Below, in pieces: positions 41,216-49,387 of a DNA stretch of 64,000 nt. The translations under genes were made by a program, and so were the position numbers. The DNA comes from an uncultured Eubacterium sp. (GTDB taxonomy: Bacteria > Bacillota > Clostridia > Lachnospirales > Lachnospiraceae): the NCBI GenBank assembly GCA_910584595.1, contig CAJUBQ010000008.1, positions 21,589 to 85,588 on the forward strand, given 5' to 3'. Under the pieces are notes generated by a model, which saw nothing but the letters and a program-made list of their open reading frames with translations, was not told where the DNA came from and did no database searches. Every line of letters begins with the position of its first letter. Within the stretch, counting starts at the first letter, position 1.

Positions 41216-42388
41216 TCAACACACAGCGCTTCTCCAGCTGTCCAAAGTTTCCCGCACAGACTGATACAGAGGGATTTTAGGCGCCCATCCGGTAAGTTTT
41301 TGTATTTTATGAATGTCTGCTTCCATTACCGGTACATCGGACGGACGATATTTTTCCGGATCTGTTTCTATATGTATGTTCGCCGTCGAATACTCTAATA
41401 CGATCTTAAGAATCTCCCTGATGCTGACTGCATGACCGCTTCCGACATTGTATGTCTCTCCTGCTTTTCCTTTTTCTGCAAGCATTGCATAAGCGCATAC
41501 CACATCCCGTACGTCTGTAAAGTCACGCTTTACATCCAGATTTCCGGTTTTTATCACCGGTTCTCTTTTACCTGCTTCAATCTCTGCAGCCTGCTTGCAG
41601 AAATCTGATACCGCAAACAGCGGAGCCTGCATCGGTCCGATGTGATTAAAGGGACGCGCCATCACGACATCCATGCCGTAAGCCTGCGCATAAATACTGC
41701 CAATCATATTCTGGCAGGCCTTCGTAGCTGCATAGATATTGCCGGGCCTTAAACACCGGCCTTCGCTGACCGGTATTTCATCCGCAAGGATTTTACCGTA
41801 CTCTTCCCCGGAGCCAATCAGCACGACGCGAATCTGTCTCTCCTGCCTGCGCACAGCTTCCAGCACATGCATACTTCCTTTGATATTTACATCGATGGTC
41901 AAATCCGGACGTTTCCATGATACCGCTACAGAACTTTGTGCCGCCAAATGAAAGATAACGTCCGGTTTTATTTGTTCCAATCGTGCAGATAAAGCGTCTT
42001 TATCCAAAATATCCAGTCCAAAAACCGGCGTTTTTATCAGATCTGTCGTTTTTATTAAATCAGCCCTTTTTATCAAATCAGCCGTTTCTTTCAAACCAGC
42101 CGTTTTTATCAAATTAGCCGCTTCTTTCAAATCAGCCGTTTTTATCAAATTAGCCATTTCTTTCAAATCTGTCGTTTCTTCCAAATCTGTCGTTTCTTTC
42201 AAATTAGCCGTTTTTATCAAATCAGCCGTTTCTTTCAAATCTGTCGTTTCTTCCAAATCTGTCGTTTCTTCCAAATGAGTCGTTTCTGACGGCATTTTCG
42301 TAATTACCGTCTCATGCCCCAGACTTTTTAAATGCTGTGCCAGATACCCTCCAACAAAGCCTGACCCTCCGATAATCAATGCTTTCAT
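41216..42388 (-). CDS. rmd: GDP-6-deoxy-4-ketohexose reductase (Rmd-like SDR) with a tandem-repeat insertion
   Basis: A 390-residue extended SDR. The NAD(P) motif GGSGFVGGYLA is at the N terminus and the catalytic YAATK follows GSGEEYG. It probably reduces GDP-4-keto-6-deoxymannose from Gmd to GDP-D-rhamnose; epimerising fucose synthesis is less likely because the sequence is not Fcl-like. Normal family members have about 300-310 residues. The excess is an 84-residue stretch (about 36-119) of fourteen hexapeptides such as ETTDLE, ETTDLK and KTADLI, inserted after the second beta strand, before VFGLDILDKDAL. The ATG at 42388 has AAGGCGGG 8 bases upstream and overlaps the gmd stop as ATGA; a TTG at 42397 is less likely. 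Last gene of the operon. Confidence 0.85.
   Translation of the reverse strand: MKALIIGGSGFVGGYLAQHLKSLGHETVITKMPSETTHLEETTDLEETTDLKETADLIKTANLKETTDLEETTDLKEMANLIKTADLKEAANLIKTAGLKETADLIKRADLIKTTDLIKTPVFGLDILDKDALSARLEQIKPDVIFHLAAQSSVAVSWKRPDLTIDVNIKGSMHVLEAVRRQERQIRVVLIGSGEEYGKILADEIPVSEGRCLRPGNIYAATKACQNMIGSIYAQAYGMDVVMARPFNHIGPMQAPLFAVSDFCKQAAEIEAGKREPVIKTGNLDVKRDFTDVRDVVCAYAMLAEKGKAGETYNVGSGHAVSIREILKIVLEYSTANIHIETDPEKYRPSDVPVMEADIHKIQKLTGWAPKIPLYQSVRETLDSWRSAVC
42031..42282 (-). repeat. 18-bp tandem repeat, fourteen copies, in frame
   Basis: Fourteen consecutive 18-bp units on the plus strand follow the pattern TTT(C/T)T(T/A)(T/C)CAAAT(C/T)(T/A)G(T/C)CG. Copies are 75-100% alike, and higher-order groupings recur (for example units 8-9 and 12-13 are the same pair). 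They encode (E/K)(T/E)(T/A)(D/N)L(E/K/I) and account for exactly the extra length of the reductase. Confidence 0.95.
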
Positions 42389-43437
42389 GCGCTGCAACCC
42401 GCCTTGATTTCTTTTTCCACCAGCTTCATATCATGGTTTACCATGCGCCTCACCAGATCTTCGAACGATATTTCCCGTCTCCATCCAAGCTCTTTTTCGG
42501 CCTTTTGAGGATTGCCCCACAGCACTTCAACTTCCGCCGGACGGAAAAAATCAGGATTCACTTTCACAAGCGCTTTACCGGATGTTTTCTCCCTTCCGAT
42601 TTCCCCGGCGCCGCTTCCTTCCCAGGCAATCTCTAATCCGGCTGCGCGAAACGCTGTTTCGACAAATTCCCGCACCGTTCTCGTTTCATTCGATGCAATC
42701 ACATAATCCTTCGCCTCTTCATTTTGCAGCAGCATCCACATCGCCCGGACATAATCTCTGGCATGTCCCCAGTCCCGTCTGGCTTCCAGGTTGCCAAGCT
42801 CCAGATGGTCCAGCGCTCCCTGCCGGATACGCGCGACCGCATCCGTAATCTTTCTGGTGACAAATTCCTTGCCCCTGCGCTCGCTCTCATGGTTAAACAA
42901 AATGCCGCTGCAGGCAAACATGCCGTAGCTTTCGCGGTAATTTTTTGTAATCCAATATCCATACAGCTTTGCCACGCCATACGGGCTCCTTGGATAAAAC
43001 GGCGTTTTCTCTGTCTGCGGCATTTCCTGCACTTTGCCAAACATTTCAGAGGTGGCCGCCTGATAGAAACGGGCCTGCGGCTTGACAAGCCTGACCGCTT
43101 CCAGCATGTTCATCACGCCGATAGCGTCGATGTCCGCTGTGGCAAACGGCTGCTCCCAGCTCGTCGCGACAAAAGACTGCGCCGCAAGGTTGTACACCTC
43201 ATCCGCCTGTGATATTTTCATAGCATGGACGAGTGAGGCAAGGTCGGTCATATCCGCATAAATAAAATGGATCCGGTCTTTGATATGCGCGACGTTTCCA
43301 TAATCCACGACGCTTTTCCTGCGCATGATTCCATAGACTTGATATCCTTTTTCCAGCAGCAGCTCGGCCAGATAAGAACCGTCCTGACCGGTAATGCCGG
43401 TAATAAGCGCTTGTTTCCTTGTTGTTTCCTTACTCAA
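42385..43437 (-). CDS. gmd: GDP-mannose 4,6-dehydratase
   Basis: A 350-residue SDR of standard Gmd length. The NADP motif is GITGQDGSYLAELLL and the active-site segments are AATSEMFGK and YPRSPYGVAKLYGYW, with the Tyr and Lys of Y-x3-K. GDP-sugar binding includes NHESERRGKEFVTRKI. It converts GDP-D-mannose to GDP-4-keto-6-deoxy-D-mannose. The start appears to be TTG at 43437, which overlaps the stop of the upstream glycosyltransferase as TTGA and has GGAAGGGA upstream. It overlaps the reductase downstream by 4 nt, so both steps are coupled. Confidence 0.96.
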   Translation of the reverse strand: MSKETTRKQALITGITGQDGSYLAELLLEKGYQVYGIMRRKSVVDYGNVAHIKDRIHFIYADMTDLASLVHAMKISQADEVYNLAAQSFVATSWEQPFATADIDAIGVMNMLEAVRLVKPQARFYQAATSEMFGKVQEMPQTEKTPFYPRSPYGVAKLYGYWITKNYRESYGMFACSGILFNHESERRGKEFVTRKITDAVARIRQGALDHLELGNLEARRDWGHARDYVRAMWMLLQNEEAKDYVIASNETRTVREFVETAFRAAGLEIAWEGSGAGEIGREKTSGKALVKVNPDFFRPAEVEVLWGNPQKAEKELGWRREISFEDLVRRMVNHDMKLVEKEIKAGCSA

Positions 43438-44384
43438 AATGAATCCCTTCCCTTCTCAAAATTAATCCGCTCCGCTTCGACTACCAGCGGACGGTTCATA
43501 ATTCTGGCATTCATACTAAGAATGTATTCTCCGATCAACCCTAAAAAGAACATCTGGACTGCGCCCAGAAAAAACATGCCAATCAATATCGGCGCCGTCC
43601 CCATCTGAAAGCTGTCCCAACAGATCAGTTTCAGCAGAAAATAAACTGCCGCGATGGCAATGCTGACGACGGAAATCACAAATCCCAAGAAGGTAGCCAG
43701 CCGAAGCCCAATCTTTGTATAAGAGGTAAAACTAAGCATTGCGACATCATACAAGGAATACAGGTTGTTTTTCGTACTTCCGGCACGCCTGCGCTGCTGC
43801 TCATACGGTATTTCTTTCCGTTTATATCCAAACTCCGCAACGATTCCTCTTAAAAAAGGCGTCGGATCTTTTAATTCCCGCAGCAAATTTATAAACTCCC
43901 TGTCGTATAATCCGAAACCTGTAAAATGTTCAATCTGTTCCACTTGTGAAAACTTTTTAATCAGCTTGTAATAACAGGTTCTTAAAAAGCGCATCCCTTT
44001 GTTTTCCCTGCTTGTCGTCTTAATGGCGCTTACAATGTGATATCCTTGTTCCCATTCATACACCAGCTTTGGTATCATTTCCACAGGATCCTGGAAATCC
44101 GCGCACATCAGTATCGCACAGTCTCCGGTCGTCTGCATCAGGCCATAATACGGAGAATTGTTCTGGCCAAAATTTTTTGCGTTAAATATTGCTTTAATAT
44201 TTTTATTTTGTGCACACAATTGACGTATCCTGTCTCTTGTTTCATCTTTGGAATCGTTATCAATAAAAATAATCTCATAGCTGTATGCCGTAAGTTTTTC
44301 CATTTCCTGAATGATTGCGGCAGTCAGCTCCTTTACATTATCAGCTTCGTTGTATGTAGGTATTAGTATGCTTATCTTTTGCAT
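43434..44384 (-). CDS. GtrB/DPM1-like family 2 glycosyltransferase with two C-terminal membrane helices
   Basis: A 316-residue GT2. The GT-A domain begins ISILIPTYNEADNV; the metal-binding region is CADFQDP. Two helices near the C terminus (LATFLGFVISVVSIAIAAVYF and GMFFLGAVQMFFLGLIGEYIL) match GtrB, ArnC and DPM synthases. Such enzymes transfer a sugar from a nucleotide donor to polyprenyl phosphate on the cytoplasmic face, for later use by GT-C enzymes outside. Linkage to the three polytopic proteins of this cluster is inferred. Confidence 0.88.
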   Translation of the reverse strand: MQKISILIPTYNEADNVKELTAAIIQEMEKLTAYSYEIIFIDNDSKDETRDRIRQLCAQNKNIKAIFNAKNFGQNNSPYYGLMQTTGDCAILMCADFQDPVEMIPKLVYEWEQGYHIVSAIKTTSRENKGMRFLRTCYYKLIKKFSQVEQIEHFTGFGLYDREFINLLRELKDPTPFLRGIVAEFGYKRKEIPYEQQRRRAGSTKNNLYSLYDVAMLSFTSYTKIGLRLATFLGFVISVVSIAIAAVYFLLKLICWDSFQMGTAPILIGMFFLGAVQMFFLGLIGEYILSMNARIMNRPLVVEAERINFEKGRDSF

Positions 44385-44389
44385 CCCTT

Positions 44390-45331
44390 TTACTCCTTCG
44401 TTGTGTCATACATCTTTTTACGATGCTGAATCATTTTCATAATGCCTTCTCTAAATGCAGTTTGCGGCTGATATTCAATATCCTGCCGCAGACTGCTTAC
44501 ATCCGGCTGCAGTCCTGCAGACATCTGATTATGATCGGATGCAAACCTGCATACAGCTCCTTCTCCATAAGCTTGCTGAAGTTCTTTGATATATTCTTTT
44601 AACGGCCTGTAATTTCCATTCGCGACACAATACACTTTATTTTCTTCTGCCCTTTGGCCGAGCAGATAAAATATCTTTCCCGCATCATCTTCATATAGAT
44701 AATCCCACATCTGAACGGCAGATGAAAATTCAGCCGGCTCGCCTTTAAAAAACTGCTTTATCGCATATGAAAGCATCGTTTCTTCGTTATCATAGATACC
44801 GTATACACTGAAAATTCGTGCCCATATATGCACGATGTCATATTGTATACATAATTTTCTGCTTAAATTTCCTGCCGCATATTTTGCCGTTCCATAACAA
44901 GTCTGCGGATGAACAGGCGTATCCGGCGTAATGACATGTTCCACCCTTCCATATTCCGCCTGTGAACCGGCCCCAATAAACTTTTTACATCCTAATCTGT
45001 GTGCCAGTTTTACAGCGCTTAACGTATATCTTATATTCTCTTCCTGCAGTACAGGATTGTCTCTGCTTTCTTTTTGTGTATGCGCCCACGCAAAATGATA
45101 AAACACATCGTATGCTTTTTCATCATTTTCCATTTTTGCAATATCTGCCATCGAATCCAATTCCTCTAAATTGCATAGCGCCACTTTGACCTGCTCTGAC
45201 TTTGGCAAACGCCCCAGCTTTGTACAATTTTTTCTGACAATTGCAAGCGCTTCCACATTATTTTTGACGCATTCTCTTATCAGGGCAGTTCCGATCATGC
45301 TGTCTGCGCCTGTAACAACCACTCGCCGCAT
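44390..45331 (-). CDS. NAD-dependent epimerase/reductase (extended SDR) for a CDP-linked deoxysugar
   Basis: A 313-residue SDR. The cofactor motif is VVVTGADSMIGTALI; the catalytic triad region has GAGSQAEYG and YGTAKYAAG with Y-x3-K. It follows the split transketolase by 31 bp with GGAGG before the start. In clusters with RfbF, RfbH and a transketolase pair, an SDR of this kind would reduce or epimerise the 4-keto group of the CDP-sugar or of the newly added side chain. The exact reaction is not readable from sequence. Confidence 0.82.
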   Translation of the reverse strand: MRRVVVTGADSMIGTALIRECVKNNVEALAIVRKNCTKLGRLPKSEQVKVALCNLEELDSMADIAKMENDEKAYDVFYHFAWAHTQKESRDNPVLQEENIRYTLSAVKLAHRLGCKKFIGAGSQAEYGRVEHVITPDTPVHPQTCYGTAKYAAGNLSRKLCIQYDIVHIWARIFSVYGIYDNEETMLSYAIKQFFKGEPAEFSSAVQMWDYLYEDDAGKIFYLLGQRAEENKVYCVANGNYRPLKEYIKELQQAYGEGAVCRFASDHNQMSAGLQPDVSSLRQDIEYQPQTAFREGIMKMIQHRKKMYDTTKE

Positions 45332-45362
45332 CTTTGTCCTCCAAATGCCATTGACAGAACTT

Positions 45363-46295
45363 TTATCGCTCTGCCTCTTTTTCCAATTTCTTCACTTTCT
45401 CTACAATATGCCTTGATGAGATGCCATAATAGTCTCTTAAATATTCCTGGCTCCCAACCATCGATGTATATTCATCTTTTAGCCCCATAAATTCCACAGC
45501 AGCTTTTATCCCTCTAAGCCCTGCTATCTGTTCCGCCACCGCGCTTCCCAGCCCTCCTATGATTGTATGCTCTTCCAGGACAAGAATCCTTTTATAGGTA
45601 TATGCAATGGATGTTATCGTTTCTATATCTAATGGCTTAATTGTAATTACATGAAATAGTCCTATATTTATATTGCTCTCCTTTAGGATCGCATGGGCTT
45701 TTACCGCTTCTCCAACAATCGGCCCGGCAGCCAGTACTGCGATATTCTCTCCTTTTTCCAATTGTGTAATTTTTTCTACATCACAGCGCACAAGCTTCGG
45801 ATATATCTCCGGTTCCTTTCCCTTGCCAAGCCTGATATAGCAAGGCCCCTTCCATTTGTTCACATGCCTTGCCACCAAAACAGCTTCCTTTGCATCTGAC
45901 GGAGAATATACCCTCATATTTGGCAATGCACGCATCATTGCGATATCTTCCGTTGCATGATGGCTCATACCGAGCTGTCCATAGGAAAATCCTCCTCCGA
46001 CTGCCAAAATCTTTACATTCGCATTATGATAACAAATATCATTGCGAATCCACTCCAAACACCTCATACCTGGAAAATTGCCAATGGAATACGTGTAGAC
46101 CGTATTTCCTTCCAATGCCAGTCCTGCCGCAACGGCAGTCATATTTTCCTCGCTGATTCCAGCATTGATAAATCTATCCGGAAATTTTTCTGCAAAACGG
46201 TTCCACACGCCATATCCAAGATCCCCGGTCAAAACATAAATATTCGGATCCACTTCTGCCATTCGTTCAATTTCCGCCGCAAAATGATTTCTCAA
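45363..46295 (-). CDS. transketolase-like, C-terminal half (pyrimidine-binding subunit)
   Basis: A 310-residue protein corresponding to the Pyr and C-terminal domains of transketolase. The TPP-activating Glu lies in GISEENMTAVAAGLAL, and SYGQLGMSHHATEDIAMM follows the family pattern. It begins inside the last codons of the N-terminal half gene (4-nt overlap), so the two subunits are made together. The split form is typical of specialised two-carbon transfer enzymes in sugar biosynthesis clusters, rather than of the pentose phosphate pathway. Confidence 0.9.
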   Translation of the reverse strand: MRNHFAAEIERMAEVDPNIYVLTGDLGYGVWNRFAEKFPDRFINAGISEENMTAVAAGLALEGNTVYTYSIGNFPGMRCLEWIRNDICYHNANVKILAVGGGFSYGQLGMSHHATEDIAMMRALPNMRVYSPSDAKEAVLVARHVNKWKGPCYIRLGKGKEPEIYPKLVRCDVEKITQLEKGENIAVLAAGPIVGEAVKAHAILKESNINIGLFHVITIKPLDIETITSIAYTYKRILVLEEHTIIGGLGSAVAEQIAGLRGIKAAVEFMGLKDEYTSMVGSQEYLRDYYGISSRHIVEKVKKLEKEAER

Positions 46296-47122
46296 ATCCC
46301 TGCCTCCTCCAGCTCTTTTACTGCCTGACTATATGCCTCTCCCTGGGGATCTTTGTAATGCCAGATCAGATTCCCCTCCATAAAAGAAATTCCTTTCCCT
46401 TTTACCGTATGCGCAATTATAACATTCGGCTTTCGCCTGACTCGCTCTGCAAATGCCGCCCGCAGCTGGTCATGATTATTTCCGTCTAAAACCTCTATCA
46501 CATTCCAGCCAAACGACTTCCATTTTTCGCTAAGGCTGCCCAAAGCAATCACCTCTTCACAGCTTCCCATTGCCTGCATTTTATTATGGTCGACAATAAC
46601 TGTAAAATTGTCCAATTGATATTTATGGGCGAACAATGCCATTTCCCATATCGAGCCTTCTTCACATTCCCCATCACCCACAACAGTATATACCTGATGT
46701 TTTTGATGCATCCTTTTGGCTGCCAGCGCCATCCCGCATGCAACACATGCTCCGTGTCCAAGGCTTCCTGTCGACAATTCTGCTCCTGGAACACCTTTTG
46801 CTGACACATGACCGGAATATACACTCCCGTCTGAATAATATTTTTTTAACTCCTCTACCGGAAAAAATCCGCACTCTGCAAGAACCGCATAAATCGCAGC
46901 ACCAGCATGCCCTTTGCTCAGTACAAGCCTGTCTCTTTCTTCCATCCGTGGCATATGCGGATCTATCTTTAAAATATCCGCATATAAGACCGCAAGAATA
47001 TCTGTCACTGATAATACAGCTCCGATATGCGATGCATGCGCGGTATGTACCATTTCAATTGTATCTTTTCGTATTTTTAAAGCAAGCTGCTCACTGTGCG
47101 TAAACCCTCCACGCTGATTCAT
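46292..47122 (-). CDS. transketolase-like, N-terminal half (TPP pyrophosphate-binding subunit)
   Basis: A 276-residue protein with the TPP motif GDGECEEGSIWEMALFAHKY...DHNK and the upstream His in LSKGHAGAAIYAVL. It overlaps rfbH by 4 nt and the C-terminal half gene by 4 nt. Placement directly after RfbH suggests that the pair adds a two-carbon unit to the keto group of a CDP-3,6-dideoxyhexose intermediate; this is inference from gene order. Confidence 0.9.
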   Translation of the reverse strand: MNQRGGFTHSEQLALKIRKDTIEMVHTAHASHIGAVLSVTDILAVLYADILKIDPHMPRMEERDRLVLSKGHAGAAIYAVLAECGFFPVEELKKYYSDGSVYSGHVSAKGVPGAELSTGSLGHGACVACGMALAAKRMHQKHQVYTVVGDGECEEGSIWEMALFAHKYQLDNFTVIVDHNKMQAMGSCEEVIALGSLSEKWKSFGWNVIEVLDGNNHDQLRAAFAERVRRKPNVIIAHTVKGKGISFMEGNLIWHYKDPQGEAYSQAVKELEEAGI

Positions 47123-48459
47123 GATTGCTTCACCGCCTTTATTATGGTCTGCGCCATATCATCCAGCATTTCAACCGTAAGTCCCGGATACACCCCTACC
47201 CAAAAGGAATCTTTCATGATCCGGTCTGTATTGGTTAACTCCCCGACAATACGATAACCGCTTTTTGCTTTCCGCATTTGGTCAAAGCATGGATGTTTTA
47301 TGAGATTTCCCGCAAACAGCATCCTCGTCTGTATTCCACGCTCTTCTAAAAACGAAACCACCTTCCCGCGGTCTGTGCCTTCCCTGCATGTCATCAAAAA
47401 TCCAAACCAGCTTGGGTTGGAATGCTCACATGCCTGCGGCAAGACAATCTTATCTGTTTCTGTCTCAAGAGCCTGATGCAGATATGCAAAATTATGCCGT
47501 CTGCGCTGTACAAATGCAGGGAATTTCTCCAGCTGCGCACAGCCTACAGCCGCCTGCATATCCGTTGCCTTTAAGTTGTATCCAAAATGCGAATATACAT
47601 ATTTATGGTCATATCCCTGAGGCAGCTCCCCATACTGCCCGTCAAACCTGTGCCCGCACATTCCGTCCTGCCCGCAATCGCACACACAGTCCCGTCCCCA
47701 GTCGCGCATGGAACGAATACATTTATGCAGCAGGGCGTGATTCGTATAGACAGCTCCGCCCTCTCCCATCGTCATATGATGCGGCGGATAAAAAGAAGAT
47801 GTGCCGATATCGCCGATCGTCCCTGTATATTTCATTTTTCCGCCAATCTCATATTCAGACCCAAGCGCATCACAGTTATCTTCGATCATCCACAACTGAT
47901 GGTCATCGCAGAACTTTCTGACCGCCGCAAGGTCAAACGGGTTCCCGAGTGTATGCGCAGCCATGACAACTTTTGTTTTTTCCGTTAACGCCTCTTCCAG
48001 CCTGGACACATCCAGATTATATTGCGGTATCGTTACGTCTACAAACACTGGTATAACTCCATATTGGATAGCTGGCGCCACTGTCGTAGGAAAACCTGCC
48101 GCTACCGTAATCATTTCATCTCCAGGCTTTACCTGCCGTTCCCCTAAAAGAGGCGACGTCAGCGCCATAAAAGCAAGCAGGTTTGCGGAAGAACCGGAAT
48201 TAACGAGCGAGCAGTAACGGATCCCAAGGTATGACGCAAAGTTTTTTTCAAACATTTCCGTATAACGGCCTGCCGTCAGCCAAAATTCCAACGCACAATC
48301 CACCAGGCTGCACATTTCCGCGCTGTCATATACACGGGACGCATAAGGGATTCTGTCCCCTTTTTGGTAAACGCTTTGTTTATGAAAGGTATTGCAGTAA
48401 TTTTGCACCAGGTTCAGTATTTTCTCTCTTGCTTCTGCTTCTGCAGCATTTTTAAACAT
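47119..48459 (-). CDS. rfbH: CDP-4-keto-6-deoxyglucose 3-dehydratase (RfbH/E1-like)
   Basis: A 446-residue PMP-dependent dehydratase of the aminotransferase fold. The lysine that would bind PLP is replaced by His in YPPHHMTMGEGG, the hallmark of E1/RfbH. Cysteines for an iron-sulfur cluster occur in CVCDCGQDGMCGHRFDG. It removes the C3 hydroxyl on the way to 3,6-dideoxyhexoses. The start at 48459 (TMFKNAAEAEAREKIL) has AAAGGCGG about 11 bases upstream. The frame stays open to 48696 only because a 15-bp tandem repeat reads through it, and that part is rejected as coding. No CDP-glucose 4,6-dehydratase gene, which should supply its substrate, is present. Confidence 0.93.
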   Translation of the reverse strand: MFKNAAEAEAREKILNLVQNYCNTFHKQSVYQKGDRIPYASRVYDSAEMCSLVDCALEFWLTAGRYTEMFEKNFASYLGIRYCSLVNSGSSANLLAFMALTSPLLGERQVKPGDEMITVAAGFPTTVAPAIQYGVIPVFVDVTIPQYNLDVSRLEEALTEKTKVVMAAHTLGNPFDLAAVRKFCDDHQLWMIEDNCDALGSEYEIGGKMKYTGTIGDIGTSSFYPPHHMTMGEGGAVYTNHALLHKCIRSMRDWGRDCVCDCGQDGMCGHRFDGQYGELPQGYDHKYVYSHFGYNLKATDMQAAVGCAQLEKFPAFVQRRRHNFAYLHQALETETDKIVLPQACEHSNPSWFGFLMTCREGTDRGKVVSFLEERGIQTRMLFAGNLIKHPCFDQMRKAKSGYRIVGELTNTDRIMKDSFWVGVYPGLTVEMLDDMAQTIIKAVKQS

Positions 48460-48475
48460 TGTCTGTATGTCCGCC

Positions 48476-48580
48476 TTTCTATGTAATGCCTTTCTAAGTA
48501 ATATCTTTCTATGTAATACTTTTCTATGTAATACTTTTCTATGTAATGCTTTTCTATGTAATGTTTTTCTATGTAATGTC
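48476..48580. repeat. 15-bp tandem repeat, seven copies, between rfbF and rfbH
   Basis: Seven consecutive units of the form TTTCTATGTAATRYY (plus strand) run from 48476 to 48580. The stop codon of rfbF lies inside the last unit, and the rfbH start is 17 bp from the first. Read on the minus strand the units are open in the rfbH frame (LHRK-type pentapeptides). Confidence 0.95.
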
Positions 48581-49375
48581 TTTCGCAGCTTCGTTTTCAT
48601 CATCCCACAATTTCCATGGCGCCTGTCCCATTTCCCAAAGCTCATTGAGCTTATCCATCTCCCTTTTCGTATCCATACACTGCCAATACCCGTCAAATAA
48701 ATACGCCATCAGCTGACCTTCATCCGCCAGCCTGGCCATCGGCTCTTTTTCAAACACCGTCCGGTCATCCTTTAGATATCGAAAAATCTCAGGCTCAAAC
48801 ACCATATATCCCGCATTGATTCTTGCCTCATCATCCATGCTTTTTTCCCGAAAGGAAGTGACTTGCTGATCTTTCGAAACATCCAAAACGCCAAATCTTT
48901 GCGCAACCCCTGTAACGGTCAGCGTCGCGATTCTGCCATGTGACCGATGGAACCGAAGCAGATCTTTGATGTTCACATTGCTTACCCCGTCGCCATAAGT
49001 AAGCATGAACGTTTCATCTCCGATATATTTCTGCACACGCCTGATACGTCCGCCTGTCATTGTATTTAATCCGGTATCCACGAGCGTCACTTTCCATGGC
49101 TCCGCCACATTGTTATGTACCGTCATTTCATTGCCGTTGCTAAAATCAAATGTCACATCACTGTTATGCAGATAATAATCCGCAAACCATTCTTTAATCA
49201 CATGCTGTTTATATCCGCAGCAGATAATGAACTCATAAAACCCAAAATAAGAATATTCCTTCATAATATGCCATAAAATCGGTTTGCCGCCGATCTCCAG
49301 CATTGGCTTTGGCTTCAGATGGCTCTCCTCGCAAATTCTGGTGCCGAAGCCACCGGCTAATATTACTACCTTCAT
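48569..49375 (-). CDS. rfbF: glucose-1-phosphate cytidylyltransferase
   Basis: A 268-residue nucleotidyltransferase of the usual length. The N-terminal loop VVILAGGFGTRICEESHLKP with KPMLEIGGKPILWH identifies the RfbF/DdhA branch, and FMLTYGDGVSN carries the metal-binding Asp. It forms CDP-glucose from CTP and glucose-1-phosphate, the first step to CDP-dideoxyhexoses. AAAGGAAG precedes the start. Its C terminus extends into the 15-bp tandem repeat. Confidence 0.95.
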   Translation of the reverse strand: MKVVILAGGFGTRICEESHLKPKPMLEIGGKPILWHIMKEYSYFGFYEFIICCGYKQHVIKEWFADYYLHNSDVTFDFSNGNEMTVHNNVAEPWKVTLVDTGLNTMTGGRIRRVQKYIGDETFMLTYGDGVSNVNIKDLLRFHRSHGRIATLTVTGVAQRFGVLDVSKDQQVTSFREKSMDDEARINAGYMVFEPEIFRYLKDDRTVFEKEPMARLADEGQLMAYLFDGYWQCMDTKREMDKLNELWEMGQAPWKLWDDENEAAKDIT

Positions 49376-49387
49376 TTTTTCTTCCTT

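Noticed and set aside
42031..42282. CRISPR array
   Set aside because: Units are contiguous 18-mers without spacers and are in frame within a gene; the same reasoning applies to the repeats at 32531, 48476 and 59346.
42389..42397. TTG start for the Rmd-like gene at 42397
   Set aside because: The ATG at 42388 has a well-spaced AAGGCGGG and gives the usual ATGA overlap with gmd.
48460..48696. N-terminal extension of the rfbH frame with LHRK repeats
   Set aside because: The extension lies mostly over rfbF in another frame and the 15-bp repeat, and has no ribosome site; the ATG at 48459 gives the normal RfbH start.
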